Shown here: positions 17,464 through 26,080 of the stretch, in pieces
How the letters are laid out: each line of letters opens with the position of its first letter
Position numbering within the stretch: position 1 is the first letter of the stretch
Origin: Vibrio mimicus
GTDB taxonomy: Bacteria; Pseudomonadota; Gammaproteobacteria; Enterobacterales; Vibrionaceae
Reading direction: 5' to 3'
Assembly: GCF_019048845.1 (NCBI RefSeq)
Contig: NZ_CP077426.1
Location: 2,465,501 to 2,529,500 of the forward strand
DNA length: 64,000 nt
Position numbers and translations under genes: made by a program
The notes under the pieces: model-generated
Told to the model about the DNA's origin: nothing
The model's input: the letters and a program-made list of their open reading frames with translations, nothing else
Databases searched by the model: none

Positions 17464-17643
17464 ATCGGCCGGAGGCCGATAGATAATCAACCTCCAGCAC
17501 CCAGCTGGAGGTTGCTGGATATCCTGAGATATCCTGAATATCCTGCCAAAACAGCAAAAAATCGGGCGGGTGTGAGTCGCTATCGGGCGGGTGTGAGTCG
17601 CCATCGGGCGGGTGTGGGACGCTATCGGGCGGGTGTGAGGCGC
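17464..17643. other. oriV: Putative origin of vegetative replication (IncQ-like oriV)
   Basis: Contains, in order: a hairpin ATCGGCC-GGA-GGCCGAT (17464-17480), a perfect 11-bp stem CAACCTCCAGC / GCTGGAGGTTG (17488-17514), three ATATCCTGA-type direct repeats (17516-17545), an A-run, and four 21-bp iterons. It abuts repC. Iterons plus stem-loops beside repC is the plan of IncQ origins. No RepB-like primase gene was found in the island. Confidence 0.75.
17561..17643 (+). repeat. Four 21-bp iterons
   Basis: Copies begin at 17561, 17582, 17603 and 17624; the unit core is ATCGGGCGGGTGTGAGTCGC with one to three changes in the last two. The fourth copy overlaps the last codons and stop of repC. Confidence 0.92.
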
Positions 17644-18377
17644 CTTATCCTATTCTCAGCATCTATTGTTATTCCAACTTCATGCAATTTTTCTGCATCC
17701 TCCCTAAGCCTGGAACGCCCATTTCGCATCTTCTTACTATTGATGTTTTCACCACAGACTGCGCGAATGAGAGTATCAACATGCCACCCTCCGGCGGGAT
17801 CATTCTTGTGGGTCAAGATGTGTCGCGCGACCGCCTGGCTAATCCCGTGCTGCAAGCGAGCAATTGGGGCAGGATCGTAGTACAGGCTAAGGTCATGCTC
17901 CAATAACATGACCAAGGCGATACCAAGCCGAACTCTCCACAGATTTCGCTCTCCTCCCGTCAAGGGATCAGGGCGTGTCATAGGTGAAGGGATAACATGA
18001 TCGATCAAGCCGCCGATTATCGGAAAATCGAACTGTGGTGTTTCAATCGTTACTGTTGCTGCTCGCAGCTCTGCCAGCAGCTTCTCAAGATGGGAGGAAC
18101 TATACCGGCTATCTGACAACGTTTTCCGCACTTTGGCAGGGTCTACCAATAGCTCTATACCACCATCTGAAACATCGCGTCGACGTTCGGCACAGTGCAA
18201 AATAGCCTCAACAACATCTGCGTGCCGCTGACCAAGCCTTCCCTTAATGCGACAGCGGCCAAAGGATGTTTCCATCAAGTCAGCCTCCATCAGGCTTGGA
18301 CGCTGACTGGCCTGGTAAAGCATCACTCTTGCCTGTGCACTGGTACTAGTTGGAGTGACCTTGTTACCAGTTGTCAT
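17622..18377 (-). CDS. repC: RepC-like iteron-binding replication initiator (IncQ type)
   Basis: Initiator expected to bind the iterons next to it and melt the origin. The 251-residue protein has winged-helix features, and its C-terminal part (WHVDTLIRAVCG, then RNGRSRLREDAEKLHEVG) aligns in pattern with RSF1010 RepC, while the N-terminal half is diverged. The ATG at 18377 overlaps the end of repA by 14 bp and has GGAAGG upstream, so it is translationally coupled to repA, as in IncQ plasmids. Confidence 0.75.
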   Translation of the reverse strand: MTTGNKVTPTSTSAQARVMLYQASQRPSLMEADLMETSFGRCRIKGRLGQRHADVVEAILHCAERRRDVSDGGIELLVDPAKVRKTLSDSRYSSSHLEKLLAELRAATVTIETPQFDFPIIGGLIDHVIPSPMTRPDPLTGGERNLWRVRLGIALVMLLEHDLSLYYDPAPIARLQHGISQAVARHILTHKNDPAGGWHVDTLIRAVCGENINSKKMRNGRSRLREDAEKLHEVGITIDAENRIRRLTPAR

Positions 18378-19227
18378 CAACGCCTTCCATAGCAACTTTA
18401 GATTTCTTGAACGGTAATACTCCTTTGGCCTTACGCTGCCTCTCCAGCACGGCAGGTTTCAGAACACCGCCTTCGTGACGCCTGAACCAACGCTCGGCGA
18501 AAGGAGAGCCATAATTCGCCTTGCTAACGCCATAGCGGACGAAGTACCCACGCTGACTATCATCAACACCCCATTCTTCAGCCTCGGTTTGCGTCATGCC
18601 AGACAGGTACGATTGCCAGCGAATGTTATCGACCAGAACAGACGACCCACGGCTGGCCTGCTGCTGGTCACCCGCACCAATCATGGCGGCGCTCTTACTG
18701 GTATGGTGCAAAAATACGATAGAGCACCCCGTATCGGCGGCGATGGCCTCCATACGTCCGATCACTTGTGCCATTGGACCGCTAACGTTTTCATCTTCGA
18801 TGTGGAAACGGCGTAAGGTGTCCAAGATCATCAGGCGACGGCCTTCAGCCGCTCGCTTAAGGCCATCGAACCAATCGAGACACATGATGTTGGGGCACCT
18901 TCCTATCAGCGGCTCAATCAGCAAACCTTTAGCAACAGCTTGCCGCTGCTCGGCAGTGAGATGTGCCCCAAGCGCATGTAATCGGTGATGGATAGCAGCA
19001 GGAGGATCTTCTGCGGGAAGATAGATAACTGGCCCAACTGTAAATTCTCCGACTTCCAGCAAGTCCGGGCCTCCAGCGATCTGCGTTGCAAGCTGCAAGG
19101 CCAGCATGGATTTTCCGGCACCACCTGGTGAAACCAAGGCCCCCACCGTACCGGCAACCATGTTAGGTAAAACATAATCAAGAGGCTGCGGCGTTTCAGA
19201 AAAGGCCGCCATAAGATCAAGGGCCAT
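18364..19227 (-). CDS. repA: RepA-like hexameric replicative helicase (IncQ/RSF1010 type)
   Basis: RecA-fold DNA helicase of 287 residues. Walker A SPGGAGKS at 33-40 and Walker B LMILDT at 132-137; the stretches LDYVLPNMVAGTVGALV, DQQQASRGSSVLVDNIRWQS and RWFRRHEGGVLKPAVLERQR are nearly identical to RSF1010 RepA as remembered. The C terminus is about ten residues longer than RSF1010 RepA. It lies four bases after alpA and overlaps repC. This is a strikingly close match for a gene in a Vibrio chromosomal island and marks the replication module as IncQ-derived. Confidence 0.9.
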   Translation of the reverse strand: MALDLMAAFSETPQPLDYVLPNMVAGTVGALVSPGGAGKSMLALQLATQIAGGPDLLEVGEFTVGPVIYLPAEDPPAAIHHRLHALGAHLTAEQRQAVAKGLLIEPLIGRCPNIMCLDWFDGLKRAAEGRRLMILDTLRRFHIEDENVSGPMAQVIGRMEAIAADTGCSIVFLHHTSKSAAMIGAGDQQQASRGSSVLVDNIRWQSYLSGMTQTEAEEWGVDDSQRGYFVRYGVSKANYGSPFAERWFRRHEGGVLKPAVLERQRKAKGVLPFKKSKVAMEGVDDNW

Positions 19228-19231
19228 ATTG

Positions 19232-19462
19232 TTAGGCCTCTATGGTGGTGCCAGGTCGAGCAGCCTGGATTCCAGACGCTTTACGCGCCGCTATCCATTC
19301 TTCGACTTCCGACAAATCCCAAGCAACATTTCTGCTTGTAAGCGCTATGCGCTTCGGAAACTCCCCACGCTGTTCCAGGTTATAAATTGTGCGCGTTGAA
19401 AGTGGAATCATCTCCAGGAGCTGTTTCCTGTTGATGAGAACTTTATTTGCCATTGTTTGCAT
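19232..19462 (-). CDS. AlpA-like helix-turn-helix regulator/excisionase
   Basis: Seventy-six residues with the AlpA pattern: LINRKQLLEMIPLSTRTIYN (recognition helix), LEQRGEFPKRIAL, and W at the end of strand (VAWDLSEVEEWIAARK). AlpA proteins act as activators or excisionase-like factors in P4-type islands. The ATG at 19462 has GGAGGT six bases upstream; longer in-frame starts lack this. It is the first gene of alpA-repA-repC, so it may link excision with replication. Confidence 0.8.
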   Translation of the reverse strand: MQTMANKVLINRKQLLEMIPLSTRTIYNLEQRGEFPKRIALTSRNVAWDLSEVEEWIAARKASGIQAARPGTTIEA

Positions 19463-19548
19463 GCTTGAACCTCCATTTACCTGTTGAGGCTTCATCGTGC
19501 CAAGCAATGCAACTTGATTAAGCTTTATTTTTGGACTATAAGGTTGTT

Positions 19549-20592
19549 ATGAATATCGAAAACCAAGCTAGACTAGACCTAGGGCAAGACCACATAGCCA
19601 TCCTTCCAGGCTGCGCCCAGCCTGTTTCTCTTGCTATCGCCAAATTTAGAACGCGCTGGGGACCTTACTCTGCCTTCTCTCGGCGCTATCCCATTCTTCG
19701 CCTGATACAAGAACTGATCGATCCTGCCATAGCTGAGTACATGGATTCCCTACCAAACAGCTATAAAAACCATGTTGCGGGTATTGGCTCAGGAGTTGGA
19801 TTTAGCGAAATCATCCGGCTGATAGGGCTGGAAGCAATGGTGCGCATGCAGCGCCAACTGCTACGTCAGTTCATAAAGACAAGTGATGCACAAACCCAAA
19901 GAGATCAGTGCTTCGTCGCAACCATTGAATCGTTAATTGAATTAACCTGGGATTGCGCCTGTAAGCGTCCGAAGAAATCAACAGCGACCAAAGGCGTCAA
20001 CCTAAACGTACAACGAAAACATAGTTTCTGCGAATTCTGTGGGAACCTTACGGAGTACTCAAAATTCATGCTCACAGTAGAGCAGAGACAAACAAATGAG
20101 GTTGAACTTATAGACCACAAGAAACTAGAACTTAGCCACAATTACTGCAAAGAGCATCGCCCCAAACTTGCCAATGACGAGTGGAATCCAAGTTACAAAC
20201 AGGCAAAGCGCTCCCTCGCACAATTCAATATCGAACTTTCTAGGTTAGCTCATCAATCTGCACATCGCGCTAAGCCTCATGCTATGTCAGGAGACAAACT
20301 GATCGATGACTATTTCTTCCTATTCATGTTGAATTTAACATTACAGCCAGCAGACGTAGCGGAGCTTCGCAACCTAGCTCGAAAGATGGTCGACTCTAAA
20401 CTTTCAGACAATAAGAAGAAAATGCTGGTACTTCAGCATTATGGCTACACTCAATCTCAAATAGGCACAAAGCTACTAAGCAGAAAACAACAACCAATGA
20501 CACCTCAAGCAGTATCTAAAGCATTAGCAGCAGTTCGCAAAGATTTTGTGCTTCCTGCTAACAGGCCGGGAAAAAGCCAACAGAAATTTTAG
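19549..20592 (+). CDS. Zinc-finger / helix-turn-helix protein, unrecognised
   Basis: A 347-residue protein, divergent from alpA. It has a treble-clef-like set C161-x2-C164 (CEFCG) and C200-x2-H203 (CKEH), and near the C terminus a helix-turn-helix-like stretch (YGYTQSQIGTKLL then MTPQAVSKALAAVRKDF). The ATG at 19549 has AAGG upstream; a TTG at 19531 is less likely. Nothing in the N-terminal 120 residues was recognised. From its place opposite alpA-repAC it could be the island's control protein. Codon use looks more AT-rich than the rep and trb genes. Confidence 0.7.
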   Translation: MNIENQARLDLGQDHIAILPGCAQPVSLAIAKFRTRWGPYSAFSRRYPILRLIQELIDPAIAEYMDSLPNSYKNHVAGIGSGVGFSEIIRLIGLEAMVRMQRQLLRQFIKTSDAQTQRDQCFVATIESLIELTWDCACKRPKKSTATKGVNLNVQRKHSFCEFCGNLTEYSKFMLTVEQRQTNEVELIDHKKLELSHNYCKEHRPKLANDEWNPSYKQAKRSLAQFNIELSRLAHQSAHRAKPHAMSGDKLIDDYFFLFMLNLTLQPADVAELRNLARKMVDSKLSDNKKKMLVLQHYGYTQSQIGTKLLSRKQQPMTPQAVSKALAAVRKDFVLPANRPGKSQQKF

Positions 20593-20715
20593 CGGCTAAA
20601 ATATACCAACCCAGGCTTGAGCCGATACTCTCTTTCCGAATTGGAAGAAAACAACGGCCCAAGGAGACATGAAACTTCTATTAGATGAACTTGGAGAGCA
20701 TTACCTTAAGTATGC

Positions 20716-22581
20716 TCACGTAGTACCCAATATAGTCGTACCATCTATGGTTTCGACTCCCGCCGGCGCCAATAATTGCTGTATCCAGCCAATAGCATGC
20801 CCTCGCTCAACGCACTGGGAGAAAAACGCACGCTGCTTTGCTCTGGTAAAGGCAACAAAAAAAGTGTTTAGCTCTTCACCCCGTTGCGGCGTAAGGCTCC
20901 ACCAAGTCTGATTGTCGAGCCCATAAAATATCATCGTATGGAACTCAAGACCTTTGCTTTTATGGATGGTCATCAGAGCTACCTGGCCAATACCTTCGAA
21001 CTCATCCAGCGCTTCCGTCCAACTGCTGCTGTGTTCTGCACACTCCTTCAGGAGAGTGACAAATCCACTCCACACCCTCTCAAAATCCCTTGCACGCAGG
21101 TAAGCGGGAAAGGATTGCCGAAGCCTAGGGGTCCCTACAAATTCAAGAAGCATCTCTGCAATCTCTTCCGCTGCATCCGGATCAGGCTGGCGACGCGCCA
21201 ACTCTGCCCTTAATTGACGGACGAATGCTTCAAGCTTAACCAGTAACCGTTCCTGCGTGAGATCGTTATCCGGATCGGCAGCCTCCAGAAACAGATAGTT
21301 CTGCTGGGCCTGCTCCCAGTTTTCTGGGCTTCGGTCCGTCGCTCCCAGGCGGAGCAAAGGAACGAATATGCTGGTCAGCTCTTCACCAAGCAGATCCTGT
21401 ATCTGAATTTCACCGACTGACCGGGCCGCATTTCTGATCCTGAGACCTCGTGCCGCAAAAGCAGGGGCTATCTCACCCTCCACCTGATCTGCCCGCATTC
21501 TGATCAGAATTGCTACATCATGTGGCGCAACACGCCCTGACTGAACCTCACGGCTCACCCATTCTGCCAGATAATTGTTCTCGTCATCTGCGTTCCGGAA
21601 TTGCCAGATAGCAGAAACCTCACCTTCAATTTCACGGGTCCCTTGTGCCTGCACCGCTTCCACATTGCCGTCTATCCGGCGGGCAATCTCGTGCTGAATA
21701 CGAACCAGATCCGCATGTGACCGCCAGTTTGAAAGCAATGTGATGCGCCTCGCACCAAAGTCGTTTTCAAACTGGTCGAAGGCGTCATCCATGGCTCCCG
21801 CCCATCCCATGATGCGCTGCTTATCATCGCCGACTGCCGTAAAGACAGCGTCACTGCCATCAAATGCCGTTAGCAGCATGTCGTACTGGGCATAGGTTGT
21901 ATCCTGATATTCATCAAGAAAGACGATGGGATATGTTGCCTGTAAGGCCCGGCGGATATATGAATTTTCCTGAAGCAACAGTTTTACAAGCCTGTTTATC
22001 ATCGGGAAGGACAGGGATATCTCGTCGCCCCCGAAGAATTGTTCATGCCAGTAATCTGCTAACGCACGATGTACTTCAGATCCATTTGACAAGTCAATTG
22101 GCAGGTCTGTCAGAAGCAGTCTTCTCTCAAGCTGTTGAGCACTCACTTCGTGATAGCCATGTCGCTCAATAAAATCGTCATAATCCCTGCGAAACGGATT
22201 AACAATCTGATACGTACCGGGCGCATTGAACGGCTCAGGTAAAGCCGGACGAAACCGGTCCAGAAGCCCCTTGGTAAAGGCATCAAAAGTCATCGAATCA
22301 AAGCGCCGCGCCTGATCTCTCGGGCAACGCTTTGCAACCCTTTCGGCGAGGTTTCGGGCGGCATCTTTTTTAAAGCTGATGGCAAGAATACGTTTGGGTG
22401 CTGGACAAATACCGGTCTGCAGAAGATAGGTCGCCTTCTGTGCCAGAAACTCAGTTTTTCCGGCACCAGCACCAGCGGTCACAAGGATGCTGCTATCGGT
22501 TTCACGTAAGGCCTCCCACGCTCTGCCTTCCAGACCACCGACACCCTGAGGTACCCATTCGTCTCTGCTTACACGGGTCAT
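20716..22581 (-). CDS. gajB: GajB-like UvrD/Rep-family helicase (Gabija defence)
   Basis: Superfamily 1 helicase of 621 residues. Motif I AGAGAGKT (36-43), motif II DEYQD (near 222), motif III GDDKQRIMGWAGA, motif V TIHKSKGLEFH, and motif VI VAFTRAK (near 577) are intact. It overlaps the OLD nuclease gene by four bases (ATGA at 22578-22581). In Gabija, GajB senses DNA ends and drives GajA cleavage of phage DNA. The protein is longer than the classic 494-residue Bacillus GajB. A non-defence UvrD paralogue is unlikely given the paired nuclease. Confidence 0.87.
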   Translation of the reverse strand: MTRVSRDEWVPQGVGGLEGRAWEALRETDSSILVTAGAGAGKTEFLAQKATYLLQTGICPAPKRILAISFKKDAARNLAERVAKRCPRDQARRFDSMTFDAFTKGLLDRFRPALPEPFNAPGTYQIVNPFRRDYDDFIERHGYHEVSAQQLERRLLLTDLPIDLSNGSEVHRALADYWHEQFFGGDEISLSFPMINRLVKLLLQENSYIRRALQATYPIVFLDEYQDTTYAQYDMLLTAFDGSDAVFTAVGDDKQRIMGWAGAMDDAFDQFENDFGARRITLLSNWRSHADLVRIQHEIARRIDGNVEAVQAQGTREIEGEVSAIWQFRNADDENNYLAEWVSREVQSGRVAPHDVAILIRMRADQVEGEIAPAFAARGLRIRNAARSVGEIQIQDLLGEELTSIFVPLLRLGATDRSPENWEQAQQNYLFLEAADPDNDLTQERLLVKLEAFVRQLRAELARRQPDPDAAEEIAEMLLEFVGTPRLRQSFPAYLRARDFERVWSGFVTLLKECAEHSSSWTEALDEFEGIGQVALMTIHKSKGLEFHTMIFYGLDNQTWWSLTPQRGEELNTFFVAFTRAKQRAFFSQCVERGHAIGWIQQLLAPAGVETIDGTTILGTT

Positions 22582-24539
22582 TCATTCTCTCCTGACAGAT
22601 GGAGCTTATCCGTAACGTACTCAATGAGCGCCCTAAGCTCTGCTGGAGCGGATGCAGCAACACCGCCGTCCGCGATGCGGGAAAAAGCCGCTAGGTGAGT
22701 TTCGGGCTTACTGCGACTCAGGAACAGATAGGGATACCATTTGAATGCATCATCAAAATGAGCAGTATACAAGGCAGGATTACCACCTGTTTTCAGCGTG
22801 CTGACCTTTTTGGCTTGAATAGCAGCAGCACTACTCTGGGGTCCATTACCACCTGGATTGGCAACCTGATAAGCGGTTGGAAAGGCGAGCAACATGGCAA
22901 AGTCGAGATCAATGGGAGCGGAAAAGAAAACACCCTGCTCATTGAAAGCTTGAAGCCATTGACCTTGCGAACCTTCGTTATAAAGCTGTTGGTCGGTAAG
23001 CTGAACAGCATTCGCACGACTTCTGTTCCCCCAATCGTTCCCAATATCTGCTAGATTCTGAAGACAACTCCTCATGGCGTTCGCCCCACCATGCCTGCGC
23101 CCCAGATCAAGATCGAGCAATGTGGCATGTGGAATCTCAAGATTATTAAGCAGCCGCCAAAAATGCGCTACGAATCGTCCACCGAGCGGAACGACGGGAA
23201 CGAATGATGGATCAAGGGGAACACCCATTTCCTCCGCAATTTTCGGAATAACGACTCGCTCAGAGTCTCCCTCACCTAGGATTACAAATCGTGCAAAATA
23301 AAGTTCGGGATATGCCTTTACGGCCAGTCTGACATACACGCTGGCCTCAACATCATCCTCAGGCAGGATCAGTTCTCGGATTGATGAGCACCGGGTGCTC
23401 CGGTCCATACGAAAATATCTCACTTCCTCCGGCTCTATCCGGCTCAGGATAGCCGGGGAATGGCTGGATAGCAGAACCTGGGCGGAAGGCAGTGCGCCGA
23501 TCTCTCTTGCCTGCTTGATGATGCGAGACAAAAAGAATGGTGACAGACTGTTTTCTGGTTCTTCGATGGCAAGAATCGTCAGGTGAATACGGCGTAACTT
23601 ATCCTGTTCAAATGAGCTATCATCAGCAGGCAAAGAAAAAGCTTCCCGCTCGGTTTCGAGCGTTGCCGCTGTAAGGGCAATATGGAACAGAGAGCGCTGA
23701 CCGTCACTCAGCTCGGACAAACGGCGCTCCTGACCTTCTTCATCAGGCGTAAAGGTAAATTCGGCTTTACGAACAAGCTCCTCAAAACGGTTTTCGATAA
23801 GCCTTAAACGCGGCTGACTGTCTGTATCGGCTTCATGGACCTGTTGCCACCGTCTTGAAAGACGCCCCAGCAAGACCCTTAACGGCTCCTCCTCCTCAAA
23901 ACTGCTCTGGATCTGACCGGCATTATCAGAGCTTGCATCCCTAAATGCTGTCGACCACTTGGCAGCCTGCCATAACCGCCCTTTTAGAAGGGCGGTCACC
24001 TGAGTCGTCGCATCACGATTTGCCGGTAAGTAAATAAACTGGATTGAAGAGCGCTCTACAGCCTGAACCCTGGAACAGTCATCCCATTCAAAATTATCAT
24101 CCAGGGTTCTTATCCAGCGTATATCCTCTTCAATTGCTCCTTCCGGCGTACCGTCATCCGTCCATGTTGCTTTTAGTCGTATCCGGGCCTTAAGGGGCTC
24201 TCCCTCACCGGAAGCCGCCATCTGATTAAAGAACTCCGGAACGGCATCAAGAGGAGAAGCGTCTTGCTCTTCCAGTTCAGGGAAGGCAAGTACCGCTTCG
24301 ATAAACAAACTATCGCCAGACTGCAGCTCCTGCCGGTCAATAGGTATGTGAAAATCCCGACGCTGTACCGACCGTTGCGATGATGATGTACCAAACAACC
24401 TGGACACAGCTTGCAGCACCGCGGTCTTTCCGGAGCCGTTTCCGCCAACAAGTATTGTCAGCTCTTCCTCGAAATTTAGCTCGACCACCTCATGCCCGAA
24501 ACAACGAAAATTCTGTAGCTTTATCTTCTCTATTTTCAT
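22578..24539 (-). CDS. gajA: GajA-like OLD-family nuclease (ABC ATPase plus Toprim)
   Basis: ATP-controlled DNA endonuclease of 653 residues. ABC ATPase with Walker A GGNGSGKT (32-39), a signature-like LSDGQRSLF, Walker B ILAIEEPEN (near 320) and switch His in LLSSHSPAIL. A Toprim domain follows with EGDSE (near 420) and LDLDLG (near 476), the metal-binding set of class 2 OLD nucleases, which are defined by a neighbouring UvrD helicase. It is longer than the 578-residue Bacillus GajA. The gene starts 47 bp after the integrase stop, on the same strand, so both may share a transcript. Confidence 0.87.
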   Translation of the reverse strand: MKIEKIKLQNFRCFGHEVVELNFEEELTILVGGNGSGKTAVLQAVSRLFGTSSSQRSVQRRDFHIPIDRQELQSGDSLFIEAVLAFPELEEQDASPLDAVPEFFNQMAASGEGEPLKARIRLKATWTDDGTPEGAIEEDIRWIRTLDDNFEWDDCSRVQAVERSSIQFIYLPANRDATTQVTALLKGRLWQAAKWSTAFRDASSDNAGQIQSSFEEEEPLRVLLGRLSRRWQQVHEADTDSQPRLRLIENRFEELVRKAEFTFTPDEEGQERRLSELSDGQRSLFHIALTAATLETEREAFSLPADDSSFEQDKLRRIHLTILAIEEPENSLSPFFLSRIIKQAREIGALPSAQVLLSSHSPAILSRIEPEEVRYFRMDRSTRCSSIRELILPEDDVEASVYVRLAVKAYPELYFARFVILGEGDSERVVIPKIAEEMGVPLDPSFVPVVPLGGRFVAHFWRLLNNLEIPHATLLDLDLGRRHGGANAMRSCLQNLADIGNDWGNRSRANAVQLTDQQLYNEGSQGQWLQAFNEQGVFFSAPIDLDFAMLLAFPTAYQVANPGGNGPQSSAAAIQAKKVSTLKTGGNPALYTAHFDDAFKWYPYLFLSRSKPETHLAAFSRIADGGVAASAPAELRALIEYVTDKLHLSGENE

Positions 24540-24586
24540 CCCTGATTACCTTTTTGTAAGAGATGCCTTTAAAAGTTAGCGAGCCC

Positions 24587-25774
24587 CTAAACAACCCACT
24601 CATCAATCATATCAGCCCAGTCTTGCAACATAGATGTACGCTGATCACGATACTCGGCTTTGTTATATATCGCCCTCACACCCTTTTGCTCATGTGCCAG
24701 GCATTTCTCTATCCAATCGGTGTTGTAACCGGCTTCATGGAGCAAGGTACTGGCTGTTCGTCTCAGGTCGTGCGGGCCGAATTTGGCAAGCGGTTGTCCC
24801 TCTTTCTGAGCTAGCTTGTAAGTCATCGTCATCACCCGGTTCAGCGTGGCACTGCTCATCGGGACGTCAGAATCGTAGCGTGATGGCAGAACATAATCCG
24901 ATCCACCGGAGAACGTCTTCAAAGCGATGAAGATATCCATGGCCTGCCTGGATAGAAACACCAGGTGAGGATTTCGCCGCTTCATCCGTTCTTTGGGGAT
25001 CGTCCAGAGCGCTTCGCTGAAGTTGATCTCACTCCAGGTGGCATTCGTCAGCTCGCTTTTACGCACCATCGTCAACAACAGTAGCTTTACCGCTGCCCGG
25101 ATCGATGGCGATGTACCAATACGCCCCATGTACTGGTACATAATCCTGATTTCTTCGGGCGTAAGGGTTCGATCTCTCGGCTCAAACCTAGCAATGCTTG
25201 CGGGCCTAACCAGGTCTGCCGGGTTCTCAACCTTCTGGCCTCGCTCAGTCGCCCAGCGGTATACCTGGAGTACAATCTCACGTGCATGAACCGCCGTAGC
25301 AGGCGCACCGCGCTCTACTATGGCGTCGGTAAGTGCTCGCAAGTCCTCGTGGGTGATTTCGGTCAGCTTCTGATTGCCGAATTTCGTTTCCAGCTCTCTC
25401 GTATAAACCGAGCGGCGCATATCACGGGTAGAGTCGGCCATCTGGTAGCCACGTAGCCACTTTTCCGCCCAGGCACCAAAGGTTTCAGCCCCTTTAACAC
25501 GCGCCTTGTCTCGGGCCTTCTCCTTCGCTGGCGACTTTCCATCGGCGACCATCCGCCTGGCTTCACCAAGTCGCTCACGGGCTTCTGCCAGCGTGATCCC
25601 CCCAACGCCATAGCGGCCAAAGGTGATTGTCTCTTGCCTGCCATTGATCGAGTAGTTGTAACGGAATGAGATGGAACCGGCAGGAGTGACAGCCACATAG
25701 AGGCCATCCCGGTCATTCACCTTGTAGAGTTTATCCCTCGGCTTGAGGTTGCGCAGCTTGGTATCGGTCAGCAA
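24587..25774 (-). CDS. int: Tyrosine integrase of the P4 family, guaA-targeting
   Basis: Site-specific recombinase of 395 residues. N-terminal DUF4102-type arm-binding domain (LRNLKPRDKLYKVNDRDGLY), SAM-like core-binding domain, and C-terminal catalytic domain with Arg near 236 (TMVRKSEL), H335-x2-R338 (HDLRRTAS), H361 (LAHEQKG) and nucleophile Y370 (IYNKAEY). No ATG fits the N terminus; the likely start is TTG at 25774 with AAGGA eight bases upstream. It lies 306 bp from the guaA junction and faces away from it, the usual layout for integrases at guaA. Confidence 0.92.
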   Translation of the reverse strand: MLTDTKLRNLKPRDKLYKVNDRDGLYVAVTPAGSISFRYNYSINGRQETITFGRYGVGGITLAEARERLGEARRMVADGKSPAKEKARDKARVKGAETFGAWAEKWLRGYQMADSTRDMRRSVYTRELETKFGNQKLTEITHEDLRALTDAIVERGAPATAVHAREIVLQVYRWATERGQKVENPADLVRPASIARFEPRDRTLTPEEIRIMYQYMGRIGTSPSIRAAVKLLLLTMVRKSELTNATWSEINFSEALWTIPKERMKRRNPHLVFLSRQAMDIFIALKTFSGGSDYVLPSRYDSDVPMSSATLNRVMTMTYKLAQKEGQPLAKFGPHDLRRTASTLLHEAGYNTDWIEKCLAHEQKGVRAIYNKAEYRDQRTSMLQDWADMIDEWVV

Positions 25775-25794
25775 GAGTCTTATCCTTCTTCGAT

Positions 25795-25952
25795 TCCAAT
25801 ACCATGCTGGAAGATTACCCGAAAATCAGGGAATTAAATCAATAAAAACATATATTTAAATAATTTCGATACCATGAACACACAGGATCAAGCAGCATGG
25901 TATCGGCTATCACTCATGGCATCATGTCTCGATAATACCACCTTGGATACCA
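25795..25952. repeat. Repeated ATACCA motifs with a 10-bp inverted repeat near the att site
   Basis: CGATACCATG at 25867-25876 and its exact inverse CATGGTATCG at 25896-25905, with further ATACCA copies near 25797, 25935 and 25948. Between int and att, such repeats fit integrase or excisionase arm sites. ATACCATA copies also occur near the other end (7469-7489). Confidence 0.6.
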
Positions 25953-26003
25953 CGCTCAAGCGGTGCTTCCCGCTGCCATCAGCTGCCAAATACTGCCAGA
26001 CAC

Positions 26004-26033
26004 AAAAACAAAAAGCCCATGAAAACATGGGCT
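26004..26033 (-). terminator. Island-borne terminator serving guaA
   Basis: AGCCCATG / CATGGGCT stem with a 4-base loop, followed on the minus strand by TTTTTGTTTTTG. It lies about 50 bp after the present guaA stop and replaces the displaced original terminator. Confidence 0.85.
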
Positions 26034-26080
26034 TAAGTGTTATTAAATGCCAGTTAGTACCAGCTAGTGCCTAACGTGTG

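Noticed and set aside
17284..17604. Open frame of 106 codons on the minus strand across the iterons
   Set aside because: Its N terminus is just the translated iterons (repeated THTRPI), so it is a by-product of the repeat.
17561..17643. Possible CRISPR-like array
   Set aside because: The 21-bp units are directly adjacent with no spacers; they fit replication iterons.
20669..20911. Possible short plus-strand gene beside gajB
   Set aside because: It is almost entirely antisense to the gajB 3' end and has no motifs.
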